Source: Stratiolaelaps scimitus (lineage: Eukaryota > Arthropoda > Arachnida > Mesostigmata > Laelapidae). From it: DNA of 64,000 nucleotides. How positions within the stretch are numbered: the first letter of the stretch is position 1; each line of letters starts with the position of its first letter. The notes below the pieces were generated by a model. The model was given only the letters and a program-made list of their open reading frames with translations. It made no database searches and was not told where the DNA came from. The stretch covers positions 14,673,501-14,737,500 of the forward strand of contig JABWDB010000001.1 in NCBI GenBank assembly GCA_019614645.1, read 5' to 3'. The position numbers and the translations under genes were made by a program. Below are positions 26,725-40,189 of this stretch, piece by piece.

Positions 26725-29390
26725 GTGTGCAATACAATAGTACCTTTTAAGTGAGGGCTACAAACTTCTAGCAACAGCCGCAGTTTTACATGTATATAAA
26801 AAAAAGGTATATATATATATAAAGTTCAAATGTTGCCGCCAAACACAAAGACAACGCCGTAATTGTTTCAGAATCCTACTGTCTTTTTGGACTCATCGGC
26901 CATTACTTATTATAAGAGAAAAGTATCCAGATACCTGTGAATAACAACTGAAAGCTGTAATTAAAAATGCAACTTACGTCAGTCCTGCTTTAGTGTGGTA
27001 GTGGTCTTAATTTTTCATACGAAACAACTGGTTGACTCTCTATTTTGTGTGGCCTTAGGCCATCTGACTGGGCCAGTGGCAGTATGGAGCCGGTTGGGTG
27101 TTTCAACTGGTTGTGCTCTCATTTGAGCGGTGAGGCTGCAGATGTTCCCAGACGTCTTCGTGCTGGCGTTGTTTTTTTTATAACAGTCTTCTGTTGGCCA
27201 TTTGCGATGAGACAATGGAACCTCGGGAACACCGGTCCGGTCGAAGAGCGAGTGAACAACGTATGTCTATAGTGCGTTCAAGCCCTCTGTGATATCTGAA
27301 CATTGGCTACATTGTCGAATTCGGTGAGTTTTTCATTTATGTTCCCTCCAGATGTCTAAAAATGAATTTCTCGATAGGCTACCGTACTAGAACCCGGCAA
27401 CTATTAAACCTTTGTAAATCCTCCTATTTATCTTGGGCCCTCAAGTGCATCTCTATGGTATAATAGTTACAATATATAGGCTCACGTGTATATATATATA
27501 TATATAGGCGTACATTGTACATATATATATATATATATGTAAATATATTCGCATGTTCCCTCATTCTTTCAAAGGATGAAACCCCACATTGACCATATCG
27601 AGGGATAGACCCGCAGTTTTTTGCATAATTAGCTAGATACGTTAACTAATCGACAACAACTCGAGCAACTCTCATGTCAAATATCTTGCTACCAGCACTA
27701 TTACTGCTGCTGCTGCTGTTACAACTACTACTCTTCCATAACAGTCGAGTGATAAGTGCCATTCGTGTCTGATCGGGTCGACTCGAACAAAACACCAAAG
27801 GCACGCGTACAATCGCGCACACAATTTGCACTGTATCTGCTGGAGCTCGATTAACCTCTGTGTTGCTTGTCGTCTCCCTGCTGCGGCTACAACCACAATT
27901 ACAATCTACAGCCCCATGCTACGATGAGGCCATCATCCCCCGCCCCCATTCCATTCGGTTCTGTTGTGTCCGGTCAATGGCCATAACTGGAGCACAACAC
28001 CATTTGCGACCGTTGGGGTTGTGCGCGCTGCTCCTGCAGAGCTACACATCACAAGAGCCCGCCTGGTACAGAGATCGAAGGACGATACTTGGATACCCGC
28101 CCGGCCATACAAACACTCCGAACGAGACGCCGCTACAGGGCACGCTACGAAGAGCATCACCATCATGGTGCTGGACACAGGATTCGTTACAACAAGCGTT
28201 CGTTCGTTGCGCGAACAGCAACTCCTATTAGGTCTTCCCGTTTGCAGCTGATACCGGCTTAGCAGCGGCCTTCAGCTGCTGCTGCTGATGCTGCGGTGTA
28301 GAACCCGGAGGAGTTTTGCTCTATTATCTCTCTCTCTCTCTGTCGCCCTCTCGTTCTCACTACACTGATCTATATCAACGGTATTGTACATCCCTGGGCA
28401 GCGCTGGGCCTATCCGACCATCCTGGCCTGTCTCTCGAGCTGTCGTCTGTTTGCACTTGTGGACGCAGAAATCGCCGTCGACGGCAAATGTATACAGTCG
28501 TTTAGAAGAAGAACGAAACAGTGGGGGCACATGCGAATGTATGCCCTCGTCTGTGTACTCAAGTATATTGTTTTGTTGATATTTAGTAGCTGACCAAGCA
28601 GACTGTACTGTCTCCTTATCGACCACCTGAAGCGGAGGGCCCGAACATAACGGGGAGGGCCGACATAACGTCATCCGTTCGTCCCGCCCGTCTTTCCATT
28701 ACGAAACACTCAATCGAGGGACGCCGCTGTCGGGAGCTGTGTCCAAAGTGGCCTGACCCTGTTAGAAGAAGGAAATCGGACGAGTCGGCTTGCCAAGGTC
28801 AGATAAGGTGACGACAGGAGAGGCGAATGTTATTGTCTGTCTTGTTCAAGGTAGGTACATATTTAATATAATATAGGACTTTACCTTGTCGATTCGGGAC
28901 TGTCGCCCTACCGTGGGATAGCAACAAGCTCGTACGTCTGCCCGCTAAATGAGTTACGCTTTGTGACCCATAACGAAGACCGACAGTAACTAGAATAGGA
29001 AATATAGTCGAAAACAATGATAATAGTAATCTCATAGATCTCAACCATATTTATGCAACGGCAAAATATTTATGTAATCTAAAGTTAGCCGAATTCCTGC
29101 TTGAATTTCAAGCCGAGCCGCTTACAGGCTGTCTGCGGACCGCGGGGACAATCTTCGCTTGCGAACTTCAGAGTTTCATCTTTTATTAGCGGTGAACGAT
29201 TGCAACAGTCAAGGCCACCACCACCGCGGCGTCATTGGCACAATTCCATGAATTTCCAATTTTCCAGCAAGCACTGACAGTTACCCAGCCAGTATCTCTC
29301 TAGCCGATCTTTGGTCACCGCGTCTCCTCGCAAGCATCGCTCGCATTCGTCCTCGACCCTTCTTACACCGGCTTCTGTTGCGTGTTGTTG
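21980..29390. other. No convincing gene; simple repeats
   Basis: TG, TA and GA tracts, a CAG/GAC-rich patch at 24.4-24.8 kb, and a GC-richer patch at 27.9-28.3 kb with open frames on both strands. A minus-strand frame at 24373-24705 follows a fair acceptor (cagtttccacag) and has one hydrophobic segment, too weak to call. Confidence 0.45.
26241..26305 (+). repeat. Compound (TA)n-(TG)n microsatellite
   Basis: About 19 TA units pass through GTATG units into about 8 GT units. It is the longest dinucleotide tract in the window and probably highly variable. Confidence 0.9.
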
Positions 29391-29393
29391 CAG

Positions 29394-29660
29394 GAATTTG
29401 CAGAAAATAGCCGAGACAACTTGTTTGGAACTTGCTCGCAAAGCGAAGGAATCCCACTGACAGACAGTGAGGGTGGAATAGCCCCCGCCGGCCCGGGCTC
29501 TAGCTCTGCACTCGTCCAAACGCGTTCCCGTAGCGGAATGTCGAGTGTTTCTCCATCGCGGGGAGGAACCTGGTCAAAGTCGGTGTCGACGTTCACCTTC
29601 CGACCGCGTCAACCTCATTCGGTCTGTGGAGTCGAACCGATGCTCGCAATGGTCGCATAG
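29394..29660 (+). CDS. Candidate exon in a GC/CpG-rich island, Ser/Arg-rich
   Basis: A good acceptor (cttctgttgcgtgttgttgcag, ending at 29393) opens 88 codons. They start EFAENSRDNLFGTCSQSEG, pass through a Ser/Gly/Arg-rich middle, and end at TAG 29658-29660. No domain is recognised. The surrounding 29.2-29.9 kb is noticeably richer in G+C and CpG than its neighbours. The minus strand is also open through parts of this stretch, so coding strand is unsettled. Confidence 0.25.
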   Translation, partial: EFAENSRDNLFGTCSQSEGIPLTDSEGGIAPAGPGSSSALVQTRSRSGMSSVSPSRGGTWSKSVSTFTFRPRQPHSVCGVEPMLAMVA

Positions 29661-29664
29661 GGTC

Positions 29665-31890
29665 GCAGGTTGGTGGTGAAGTCTGAGAAGCACCCCGTCG
29701 CGTTCATTTCATCGACTTCGGCTGGTTGCACGCTGCCCAGTGTTCGCATTTGTGCGTGCTGCTTGAGCTTGTGCTTCCCTGCGACGCAGCCGGGAAAAGT
29801 CATCCCGACCGTCAATGCTGTTCTATCCAAACAAACTTTGTCATCAAAGATAGAGCCACCCCCCTTTCGAGAGTCCGACAGACGCTCGCGGTGAAGCTGC
29901 CGTTACACGGGTGAGGCGAGCTCCCCTCCAGTCGTGCCATGGCCTGCACCGTGGCATTCATAACAAAACATTATTTCCGAGGGAGGCGCGTCCTCGCGTT
30001 CACATGCTAGCCAGCTGATTTGTGCGTGGCTGTCATCCTCCTAGCCAGGGAGGTGCTCACTGAGGAAACGGGTCTCAGCGGTATGTCTATGTAACTGTGT
30101 ATAATACACAGTATGTAACTCTGCAATATTTCGTTGTGCCACAGATAGCCACATCTGAACCTCGAGCCACATCGGCCTGTGCCGTATTCTCATTCCCACT
30201 GTCCAAAGGTTCTGTCGGGCTAAACGTGCTTCGTGTTGTATTCGAGTTCATGTGTGGGCGTATGTGAGCTATTTTTGTCCGTGTGTAGGTTGTGGTATAT
30301 GCGTTCGGACACAGTAGAATTGAACGAGGCTCATCAGATTGTTTGACTATGTGTATCCCTTTGTGAATACGATCTCCGACCTTTTTGTCTCTCTGAGTAT
30401 TTTCATATTTATATTCTCTGTGTCATTATAGCACCACGGGATAGTAGATATGTTTAGTCAATGATAAAAGTGGGCGACATTATTTCATATTGCTGTTATG
30501 AGCAGTATTACGGCGTAACCACACCGACCCGAATTGATTATAACAGCTTTCAGATCAGTTCAGTCATCAGAGACGTGCCCCTGTTACCCAGTGTACGGCA
30601 ACCTGTTCGGAGCACCTAGGTTTTTCAATCAACACCTCAGAATACGTAACGCAGTCACAAAACCAACCGTCTTCAATCAGGCCGACTCGTGAATTTTCCC
30701 AACAATCGCCACCTCATCTCATTTTAGGCTCATCTTCACCAGCCCCTACCATTATACCGCCAAGGCTGTCGCACGTAGTAATTGTATAGCACTAGACTGA
30801 TGGAATGAATCCAGGTAAGTCTCTAACCATGTTTCTCCTGTCAAATATACGTTTACAGACACCAATAGATGGCAAAGTTTCGTTTTCTGTAACGACATAT
30901 TCTACACATGTTATCAATGATCGACATTTCCGGAGCGCTCTGCAGAAGCGTGTTAACTCCTATTAAATTGCACCAGCACAAAGGGAAGGCTATCGTAATG
31001 AACGCATTAACATACACACACGTAAAAGATTATCGCGTTTAGTACTGTGTTCAGTCATTTTGAAAGTTTTCTAACTGCTCTAATCCCATGTGAAAGCACA
31101 GCTAAATGTACCTATTACAGTAAAGAAATACGTTGTGAGGTCAGCTCGATTCACAGGTTTTTATTCAAATATTTTATTGATTTATCGTCTAGAGATATAT
31201 GCCGCATTATTGACCTTAATTCGCTGATAAAAGAAATTGTTGCCCATTTTTTGTCGTCATGAGACACGGTATATAGCAACGTAGGAAACGTGTTATACAA
31301 CGCACTGCTCCTGCTGTTACTGCTGCTCTCGCCATTCTGCTGGAATATACATACAATACACTCCGAGGGCAACTTCCTACAGAGGTATTACAGTTAAGCG
31401 AGAACTCGTCTCTATCGTCGTCTATTTCTTCCAATCAAACCATTTAGCTGGCCGAGTCATCAGGCGTAGATACACCTGTCTCCACCAGCTCACTGATGAG
31501 CGTCACTTCGAATGTCCATCTCGGAGTAACAGTCAAATGGCGAACGGGTGGCGATCTCAAAGGAGTCCAAATGGCATTTTTTTTGCCTTACGCTCCTTTG
31601 GCGTCTGCTCCTGGCTACAATCTACTCGGTTGTCAAGACTGCACGATGCCTACACGGAGCGACACTGGGCCCGGGGGTGGCTATCGATCCGATCCGGCGG
31701 GCGCTCGAGTCGGCCGTTCGACTCCGCCACACGTTAGGTAACAACAAACACCCCGCCTGTATCCACCACTGCCACTAACATAAGCTGTTCGCGGCAGCGG
31801 GAGCAAGCATAGCCGGATATAGCTCGCAAGTGCGCAGCGGTTAGCTTCGGTGTCCTGCAGGCCAGCCACTATTGTATGCACTCGTGATAC

Positions 31891-31921
<31 letters not shown>

Positions 31922-32550
31922 CTCACATGCATCCAAAGAAGACAAACACCACGGAGACCAGCGTGGGCCGGGGCAGGGAGCTGTTGGAAAAGGGAGGGCA
32001 TTACTCAAGCGGGAACACTGTCACCGTTAGCCAGACTTGGGCCAAGGACGCCAGCCACGTTTAACCACTAGCCACAGCAAACAGACCTTGTTCAGCAACG
32101 ACACCAGCAGCAGCAATAGCAACCACAGCTCTGACATCGGTTGGACAAAATTCTCCCCCGTGTTTGGAACGAGTCGACAACGTTCATAGGAATCAATGCA
32201 GACACTTAAATATTTATAGTCCAGTTGACTCGACACTGCGACTCCTTAACCTCTACTCGTATACCGATATAAAATATGACTGGAGGCTCCATATGAATAT
32301 ACGATGCGCATTCGTTTCAAACGACGTTTTGCTTTGCATTCCTCTCATATACTGTATAATACTCCCAGTAACTGTAGGCTAAATTATTGTATTATACATC
32401 TGTTTCCCTTACGGGCTCACGCACTCACGCGTGCTCTGCGAGAGTAACATGAACTGCCGTCTGACAACGATGGGTGACCATATCCGCCATCCCACTCCTC
32501 CTGTAAAATCACCTCACCTAAGGTAAGAACAAGGACAAGGAGAGTGCGCT
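29665..32550. other. No convincing gene
   Basis: A consensus donor (ATGAATCCAG|GTAAGT, at 30815) follows a plausible short leader but only three codons. Otherwise short frames and a (GA)n tract at 31888-31920. Confidence 0.5.
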
Positions 32551-32556
32551 ACTTAC

Positions 32557-32913
32557 AGTACTAGAGTTACAGCTATGGCTAGCACTGTCATTCGTATAAC
32601 ATGTACGTTGTATTCGTTGTATCCGAGAGTATCTGAATTCGCGGCCTATTCGAACTGCTGCTGCTGCTGTGGCCACCGTCACCGCTGGCCGATCGATGCG
32701 GTCGGGTGCCCCCCAAGCACCGAGGTGACTCCGCTTGTTTCTCGCTTGCGTGCTCACTTCTTCCCACCAAGGCGGACAAGAAGACAACGGACACATCAGG
32801 ATCTCACCGTTCCTTTGTCCGACTCCGTTCGAACTCACTACTGCGCTGTGTGTGCCGGATCGTGCTCGGACAGCAAGAACTCCAGTCACGTCGCTGAGGA
32901 CCACCCCGTCCAT
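32557..32913 (-). CDS. Candidate first coding exon, unknown protein
   Basis: A true ATG at 32913 (minus strand) starts 119 codons beginning MDGVVLSDVTGVLAVRARSG. The frame ends in a strong donor, ACT|GTAAGTAGC, with the exon closing in phase 0 at 32557. The peptide has a short Ala run from a GCA repeat, two Trp near residue 50 and an Arg/Ser-rich end. It has no signal peptide or domain I know. The frame remains open for 12 codons past the donor. The ATG-to-consensus-donor arrangement is more than a bare open frame usually offers, but no second exon was found. Confidence 0.28.
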
Positions 32914-34030
32914 AGCCGACTGCGACAGAGGGCTGCAATCGCTTCCGGATGATGTCTGCTCTCTATAGTTTTTTTTTTACTGTTGGCTACTCCAAGGGGG
33001 ACGCTGGACATCGGGTACCGACAAGCCAGTGAGGCCTATTACCTCACTGGGCATTCCGCCTCAACCACTCAGGTTCGTTTACTCTGCTCAAACTTGGCCG
33101 ATCGCTAAACGTCCGCGGACATCGATTCTCCCGAATTCGACAGATTTGTACGGCTTATCGCCTGCGGAATCACAGCGCCTCTCTCCCTCCATCACATCAA
33201 GTTCAGCTGTTAACTGCGAGCGCTCGAGCGAGCCCGAACTACCGAAATCGAATATAATATTCAGGAGAATATTCGCAATGAAAACCGCATTCGAAAATGA
33301 ATTCGCCGGCTGTTTCTTACAGTTGTGACTATTGCTCCCACAGCAATTTGCACAAAGAAAATTGATGGGGTCGATTAGGCAACTGAGCAGACAACGTCGA
33401 CGACATCGAGCTATGGCACCGTCTCAACCGATCGCGCAAACGCGTACCGTTGTATAGATTTTGAGACTAATCGGACGTCGGCGAATTCGCACACGCTCCA
33501 GATTCCGTTCGCTGTGTTCGGCTATTCCCATCATGCAGTTTCCAAACCGCAAATTTATACGCGTTTCCATTCCTCTTAGAAAGCGCGACCTGGCGGGACG
33601 TTTCGTCGGCACGGCGGATCCATCAGCAAGGTCATATGCCACGAGTCACTTGTTGCACTTGGGTCAACACTGCCGTATGCACGGCCGGAGCAGCCGGCAA
33701 AACACGTTTGATAGTGATGGCGGTGGTGGTGGTGGTGATGGTACAAATGAGAGCGGTGGCGAAATTTGCCCCCAACGGCGCATCCCGCGCTGTGAAATTG
33801 TGACTGCTGAGAGATGAAAAGTATTCTAGCGGACTGCTTCGTAAGATCTTCACCACACACATGATTTGATTATAAGTGCGTACAGACCACGTGTACAGGT
33901 TGCGTGACGCGTTTATCTTGCATAGAACGACACTCGCAGTATGATAAGAAGACAGTCTATTTTTTTAATTTGTATTTTATCGCGTTTTCACATTAAGTAA
34001 ATTTTGCTGCAAAAAACACTTACGGCTTCT

Positions 34031-34062
34031 TGGAGCGGTACAAAATGTAATGTACCGCTCCA
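34031..34062. other. Perfect 12-bp GC-rich hairpin
   Basis: TGGAGCGGTACA (34031-34042) and TGTACCGCTCCA (34051-34062) are exact complements with the 8-nt spacer AAATGTAA. It lies directly beside a (TA)n-rich tract at 34069-34124. Pairing does not extend outward. Function unknown. Confidence 0.7.
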
Positions 34063-35021
34063 TTGCACACATATATATGTATATATATATTTATATACAC
34101 ACACATATTTATATATATATATATGCATGGAAGTGTCCATGTAGATAATGACTTCGACAACTTCGGCAGGCTGAGATAACACGAATACTACATATATTCA
34201 CGGCAAATCTTACACCGCTAACGGCAGGTTGACCCACGAGATGCAAAAGGCGGCAAACATCAGGCATCTATGTAGACCTACAAAGTTATTCCCTACGAAG
34301 TTATTCCCATTTTCGCCAAAAGTCAAAAAGACATAGTGACACTTTCGCGTTCAAAATAATTTGTCCTATGGTGATGACACAGGCTGACACACAGGTAAGT
34401 GCCACCAAGATTCGATGCACGCAAACGATCACTCAACTCAATAGGTTCGTGAGGCGTTTATATTCGTGATACCAACGTATTGTTTGTATCCGCACCCAGC
34501 CAGTGTCAGTGGATGGGGTTTTACAGGACGGAGCAAAATGCGATGGCGTAAAAACTACATTGTGTCACCATGCCTGTAAAGTTGAAGATAAGATCCAGAG
34601 GGAGGCAACACAGAAAGACCGTCGCCAGGCGTTGCACAGCTCGACAGTACCAAGTAGGCGTGTGTGTGTGTATATACAATATATCAGCTGATTAAGGACA
34701 GCAGCTCTTTGATCAAGCAGAAGAGCAGCACGCATGATTGCGCATGATGTTGCGTCCCGAAGTCCAAAAAACTCCGTTGTTGTTATGATGGACGTCCGTG
34801 GGGCATTTGAACCACATTAGCGCTCTTCTACGGACCGTTATCGCTCGCCCGCTCGCATTCGTATCATCTCTTATTACATTTGAGCTGAGCGGCACTTGCT
34901 AGTCATCCAAGATCTCTCTCTCTCTCTCGCTCTCTCGGCTACAATAAACAACTAATCCAAACCTGTATGCTTCTCTGCCTATTTGTCATACTCTATATGT
35001 CGTGTTTGTGCGTTGTCGCTT

Positions 35022-35363
35022 TCACGCCACACATCCATCTATCCCTGGTTTTGCCTCCAGAAAGACAACAGCGATGTGAGTCAGATCGACTACGGGAAGC
35101 CGATAGTGCGTCCGCGTAGAACGCGGGCCCTGTAGCGTAGCGAGATTCTCCAGCATTGTAAACCCCCCTTCCCCATCTCTCGCGCGTTCGGTGTAACTGA
35201 TAAAGATTGATAAGGAGAACTGAGCCAAGCTGTGCTGGACTGTCTGGGGCGCGACGATCGCTAGATACACAGCCACCAGCGCAGCCGCCGCCGCTGCTGT
35301 TAGCCCCCCTCTGATTTTGAGTGACACGCCGGTGAACGGTGCGCGTTGCGACACATGATGCAT
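35022..35363 (-). CDS. Weak candidate frame with one hydrophobic segment
   Basis: The minus-strand frame MHHVSQRAPFTGVSLKIRGG has a true ATG at 35363. An Ala-rich hydrophobic stretch (LTAAAAAALVAVYLAIVAP) follows that could span a membrane, then about 75 residues to a stop. The Ala run comes from a GCN repeat. Upstream the frame stays open without a start. There is no domain and no convincing splice border. It could be a transmembrane exon or a repeat-assisted chance frame. Confidence 0.13.
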   Translation of the reverse strand: MHHVSQRAPFTGVSLKIRGGLTAAAAAALVAVYLAIVAPQTVQHSLAQFSLSIFISYTERARDGEGGFTMLENLATLQGPRSTRTHYRLPVVDLTHIAVVFLEAKPGIDGCVA

Positions 35364-38300
35364 CTCTCCATGTCTTCGCTGCCAGCAGGCGATGGTGACG
35401 ATACCACAGCGAGCGTGCTTGTGTCTACGCCGTCGTCCTCTGGGTCCTCACGGTCGCACCACCATATGACGAGTCATACTTCTCACTTGTGGGTGAATTG
35501 TACGATTGCTCGCTTCCTCGAAAGCGTGATCCAGCTCTCTCGCAGTGCTCTTCCTCCCCATCTCGATACATTCTCCCTGGACAACCTTCCTTGTAACTCT
35601 GCCTGCTGGGTGGCTAATGTGCTACTAGCAGCGGTGTACGTCGCTGCATCTGCATTGTGACAACGACAAGCACAATTAGGCCAGACCTGTAGCTGTAATG
35701 GAGACGGAACGGATCATGAACAAAACGAACCGTCGTCCGACAGCGACAACCATAGCCACGAAATGATTGAGGCGAGGGAGCAGGCCGTGGAGGCTTCCGC
35801 CGCGAAGTGCCCTATTACCCTTCAGTTTACGTCAACCGCGCTGAGAGTCAATCTACAAAATAAATCCCTGTAATTTCTCCGTTACTCCTCCACTACGGGA
35901 TCCCCATGGGACCCGTTTTCTGGAGTGGATTTACACCAGAAACGCTTCATAGAAGAAGCTGGCTGGTGGACAATTTGCAGTGTAACAGTGATCTCTATCT
36001 TGACGCGATGTTATATCTAGGTGGCATGGCAGTGGCCTCATTTGATTCGACAAGGCGGTGATCTTCCCCCAGAAACACGTTTGACACGTCTACGACGCGT
36101 TTTTGCGATAACAAAATAGAAAGTCAAGAACAAAGCCAGTGCAAAGGCAATGTGCGTGCGCGCCGGCCTTGTCAGCATCTGGCAAACCAGGCCACAAATC
36201 TCGAACTCACTTAATCTCTTGAAATGCATTTTTCATCGGGCGGAAAATCACGTCATGTACCACCGGAGCAATCGCCGGAGTGGCATGTCCGCACTGTCTT
36301 GAGCCGAGCGAAAATAAAAGCCAACACCAAGGTCGTGCCATGTTTATTTATCGCCGTCCTTTATTCAGAGCGCGCTGGATATCTAATTTGATTTATTAAT
36401 TAACATCCGTTCGTTCGGATATTGTGGGTATGTCCTATACGCGTTTGTGTTATGTAGTTTACTCGATTGTGACAGATCCGCATCTTTCATGTCTTTGTGA
36501 CAGCGACGTCCTCATTCTCTGAATATGAACGACGCACGAATAGATCAAGCGAAGGATTACTGCCGTGAGGAAAATTTCTATGAAGTCCGTTTCTGGGCTC
36601 ATACCCTCCAAGACCTCGCAACACCTCACTCACGAGGGAAAATTCTACAAACTTACTCATTCGTCAATATATAGGAATATCAACTAATCTCCTCAGTTGT
36701 CAGTCATCGATTTATTGACTACTGACTTCTCCATATATATACATCTATAGATACATATATATACATATATATATATATATATAAACGCGATGTGAGAGGG
36801 AAATATAGGAGCTACGAAGTGTGCCACAAGACATCTATGAATCGATCGGCGCACTATTGTTGATCATTGTCGACGTCCGCTGCAATCTCGTCATCTATAT
36901 TCGAGTATAAGCGAACACCATACGCACAAACACATCCAGTGAATATATCGCTATCTATCTATCAATCGGTCGATGATAAGCATCGTCATACAAATTCTTG
37001 TTTAATCAGGCCTCTCTTCAAGCGTCTTGCCCGGATGCGTTCGTTGATTGACAGGCGGCTATGGGAAGCCTACCGGTTCGATGTGTGGATAACAAAACAA
37101 AGCTGAAACACGGCAGCAAACACAACGAAAAAATGCTTTGCGACCGAGAGTGAAAGACACTGAAGACGTCAACAGCGTCAGGAGGGGTTGCGCGTGCGCG
37201 CGCGCTTCGAGCCGATGGAGTAGCCGTGCGTCAAACAGGGTGTCCGTTGGACCCACACCACTGACGGGCGAGAGATACGGAGGGAGGTGTGACAAAATCG
37301 ATGACGCCCAACATTTTTCCGTCACACGGCTTTGTCGCCCCCAATCAAAGCCGCTCAACACACACACACGCGCGCACGGCCACAGTCGTAGCGAGCCACC
37401 TCGGAGTCAATCAACAATGGCAAAGAATCAACATAAGAGCATGCACGGTAGACAATCTCACTGTATGCGCTCGAGGAACCCGCGTCAATCGACAGCGGCC
37501 CGAGGTGTCAAAACACTTCCACCCATGCCGCAAAGGCGGCAAGGGGACAATACAGCGAAATGTCGAACGGATCTATGGACCGATAGCTGCGGATGGCGCT
37601 GAGAGACGATGGTTGACCGCGGTACTCGCCAAAACTTCGTTAATGGTGCGAGCGGCTAAGCTAGGCCGTGTCAAGACAAGCGACGCAGTCGGAAGAACGC
37701 GTGTGAGGGGTAAACGGTGAAGTCAAAATGAGAGTGAATACTACCCAAGAAGTGGAAGACTTAAGCTGATCCGTCGATGAAGACCTACGGATGATGGGGC
37801 GAGTTCCCCCGTTCGCAGCCGCCAACCAACAGCAAACTCGAATAAACAAGCGAGCTGACAAAGCTAGCAAAACAATGCGACAAAAGGAGATTTAAAATCA
37901 AAACGAAGAAGATAGGAGCCGCCGCTATTGCCGCCGCCGCCGCCGTCAGCCAGCCGCGGAAACGCCATCAGCAGGAACAACAACGCCAGAGCCACGAGCA
38001 CACGATGTCATGCGAGGCAATGAAAACCAGACGTCACTACATGATGAAAAGGAGGCACAGAAAAAGCCGCTGCTGAAGTCAGCTGACAATACGAGCTAGA
38101 GCAATAAGGTTAGCAGACAACCGTGGGTTTAGAATAGGGCAAAATACAGAAGACCCTGCACGATGCTACGGTGCGTCGTGTGCGGTGCATCGCTGTTATC
38201 ATTCCTTCGTCTCGTGGTCGAGCCACCAGCGTCATAATCTTCCGCCCGAACGGTCGACTCTTCGGCTAGCGCTTGAGGATTCGTCTTTTCGTCAAGGATT

Positions 38301-38960
38301 ACCTGTACGACGCAGCTCCGCGTTAACAGAACTAGACGAGCGCACGGGCGAGCTTCTCGCCACTGTTGAGCTCGAGTAGAATGAAGTACGACACGTCGGC
38401 GATGATAAAGTTTTTTCCGAAGGGACTAGTGTTCGTTTTGCGAAGACGCTTACGGAAAACGCGCCCGTACTAAGCGATTGGATTTGACCCTGTGCGCAAT
38501 GAGGAATGCATCAAAATGCAAACTTCCTTAGCTAAATGCAAACAAGTTCCCGCCGTCCGTTGGGCAATCACCATTCTGGCAAACGTCATTTCGACTTACT
38601 CCGGTGATCTTGTTTCGGATCATCGAAACAGTTCACGAGAGATCCCACACGCTCCCATGAGACTGGGCGACGTCCAGCGCCGTCGCAACCTTCCATTTAA
38701 GTTAAGCCCGAAGACAAGCTTCCGTTAAACTCGATTTAGCCGGCTCCTCTCTTTACTTTGCGTCTTATGCCGGTCCTCGATGGGTCGTTAGCGTCAGGCG
38801 AGCCGCAACTTGAATCTCTCTACCTAGCCTCAAGATCGCTCATAAATATATTTAGAGGGTTGTATACGCTATATTTGAACTGGCTGCTTGAAATAGTGGT
38901 GCCGCCGTTACGGCGCCATTGAACATTGCGGGCCCGAAATCCCAAGCACACAATTCTTGG

Positions 38961-38984
38961 AGAGAGAGAGAGAGAGAGAGAGAG
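38961..38984 (+). repeat. (GA)12 microsatellite
   Basis: Pure AG/GA run followed by GAACGAGCGAACGAGA. GAGA-type tracts bind GAGA-factor-like proteins in insects, but nothing here shows that use. Confidence 0.9.
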
Positions 38985-40189
38985 ATCGAACGAGCGAACG
39001 AGATGGACTTATTCGAGGGGCTGACCAGGGATCGTAAATGATCGTCGTGATAGCTAACTTAGTAGTCTAGCTGTTTCGCGTTAGAGTGAAAACCGTGTAA
39101 CGACGATACATCTCCGCTAATAACAACGCTAGCAAACTTCAAGATTCGAATCCATCGATCACAAACAACATCAGCCACTTCAACAACCACAACGATAATG
39201 ATTGTTCATGTGTGCCTGTGCGCTCATCGGTCGCCAGCAAATAGAACAAAACGAGTGTAGATATTTCTGGGATTTGATATTTCAGTAGATGTATTAGTGT
39301 GCATCAAACCTAAAATATGTCGCATTCTTTGCAGCATGATTCTGATCGAATGTACTCAAGCAACACAGGGTTCAGGGAGGACACTCTCGTGCTGGAACTT
39401 TGTTTATACATTACTACTGCGACTGCAACGAATTCTGCAGCGAACTCACTTAGCTGTCTCTCATTCACGTCATACCTCGATACCGCCACTTCTGGTCTTG
39501 CCTCAAAAACTACGAGTAAGACTAAGCAAACGTATCTACTATAATACTAAACCTTAAACAACTAACACTACAACGGCTTTCACTAGTTGTGTAGTGTCTT
39601 AGTCGTTGATGATGTTTATGTTGGAATTCGTAAACCACCTGAGTATTTTTGCTGTTAACCTATTGCCATTTCATTCTCGTCAACTCGCGCTTGTGACGCA
39701 CGGATCCGTGTAAATTAGCTGCACAGCAAATGCAGACTGAATAGATATTGAATCAGACAAAGAATCAAGATACATAGTGAAATTCAAGTGTGTACAAACA
39801 GGCGAAGCAGTTCAGATGTTGCTCATGTTCACACGGCCAAACGGATGTGGCGTGAACTATTGGCGGGAACATGGCAACGTACACATAGGCGCGCGCGCGC
39901 TGAATTAGGTCGTGGCACAGCGTTCGCACTTCACCAAACGTCAACAAGTCAGCACCACAAAATGGCCATCGTAGACAGACATAAAATCGCTGTTGCTTTC
40001 TCTCCAAGGACTACCAGGTGAATGGGTGAGCGCAACCAAACCGGGTGTACATATAATAATCGCATCAATACACGGCATGGCTCACAGGAGTTCCCGTTAC
40101 GGAAGCTCATCAAATCCACGTATGTGTATTGTACAGCGAACGGAATATTGTACCGGTTTGCAGCGAAACATACCGGAACGTTTTCGGCC

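Larger units (their letters stand above)
32920..40180. other. No convincing gene outside the weak 35.0-35.4 kb frame
   Basis: Contains a GGT/GGC-rich patch at 33.72-33.75 kb, the hairpin at 34.03 kb, TA tracts, a perfect donor at 34395 after nine codons from an ATG, and overlapping basic frames on one strand at 37.1-37.7 kb with no domain. Confidence 0.45.

Noticed and set aside
37138..37720. Two basic 143-154 codon plus-strand frames overlapping in different frames
   Set aside because: Arg/His-rich arbitrary composition, overlap each other, no start context or domain.
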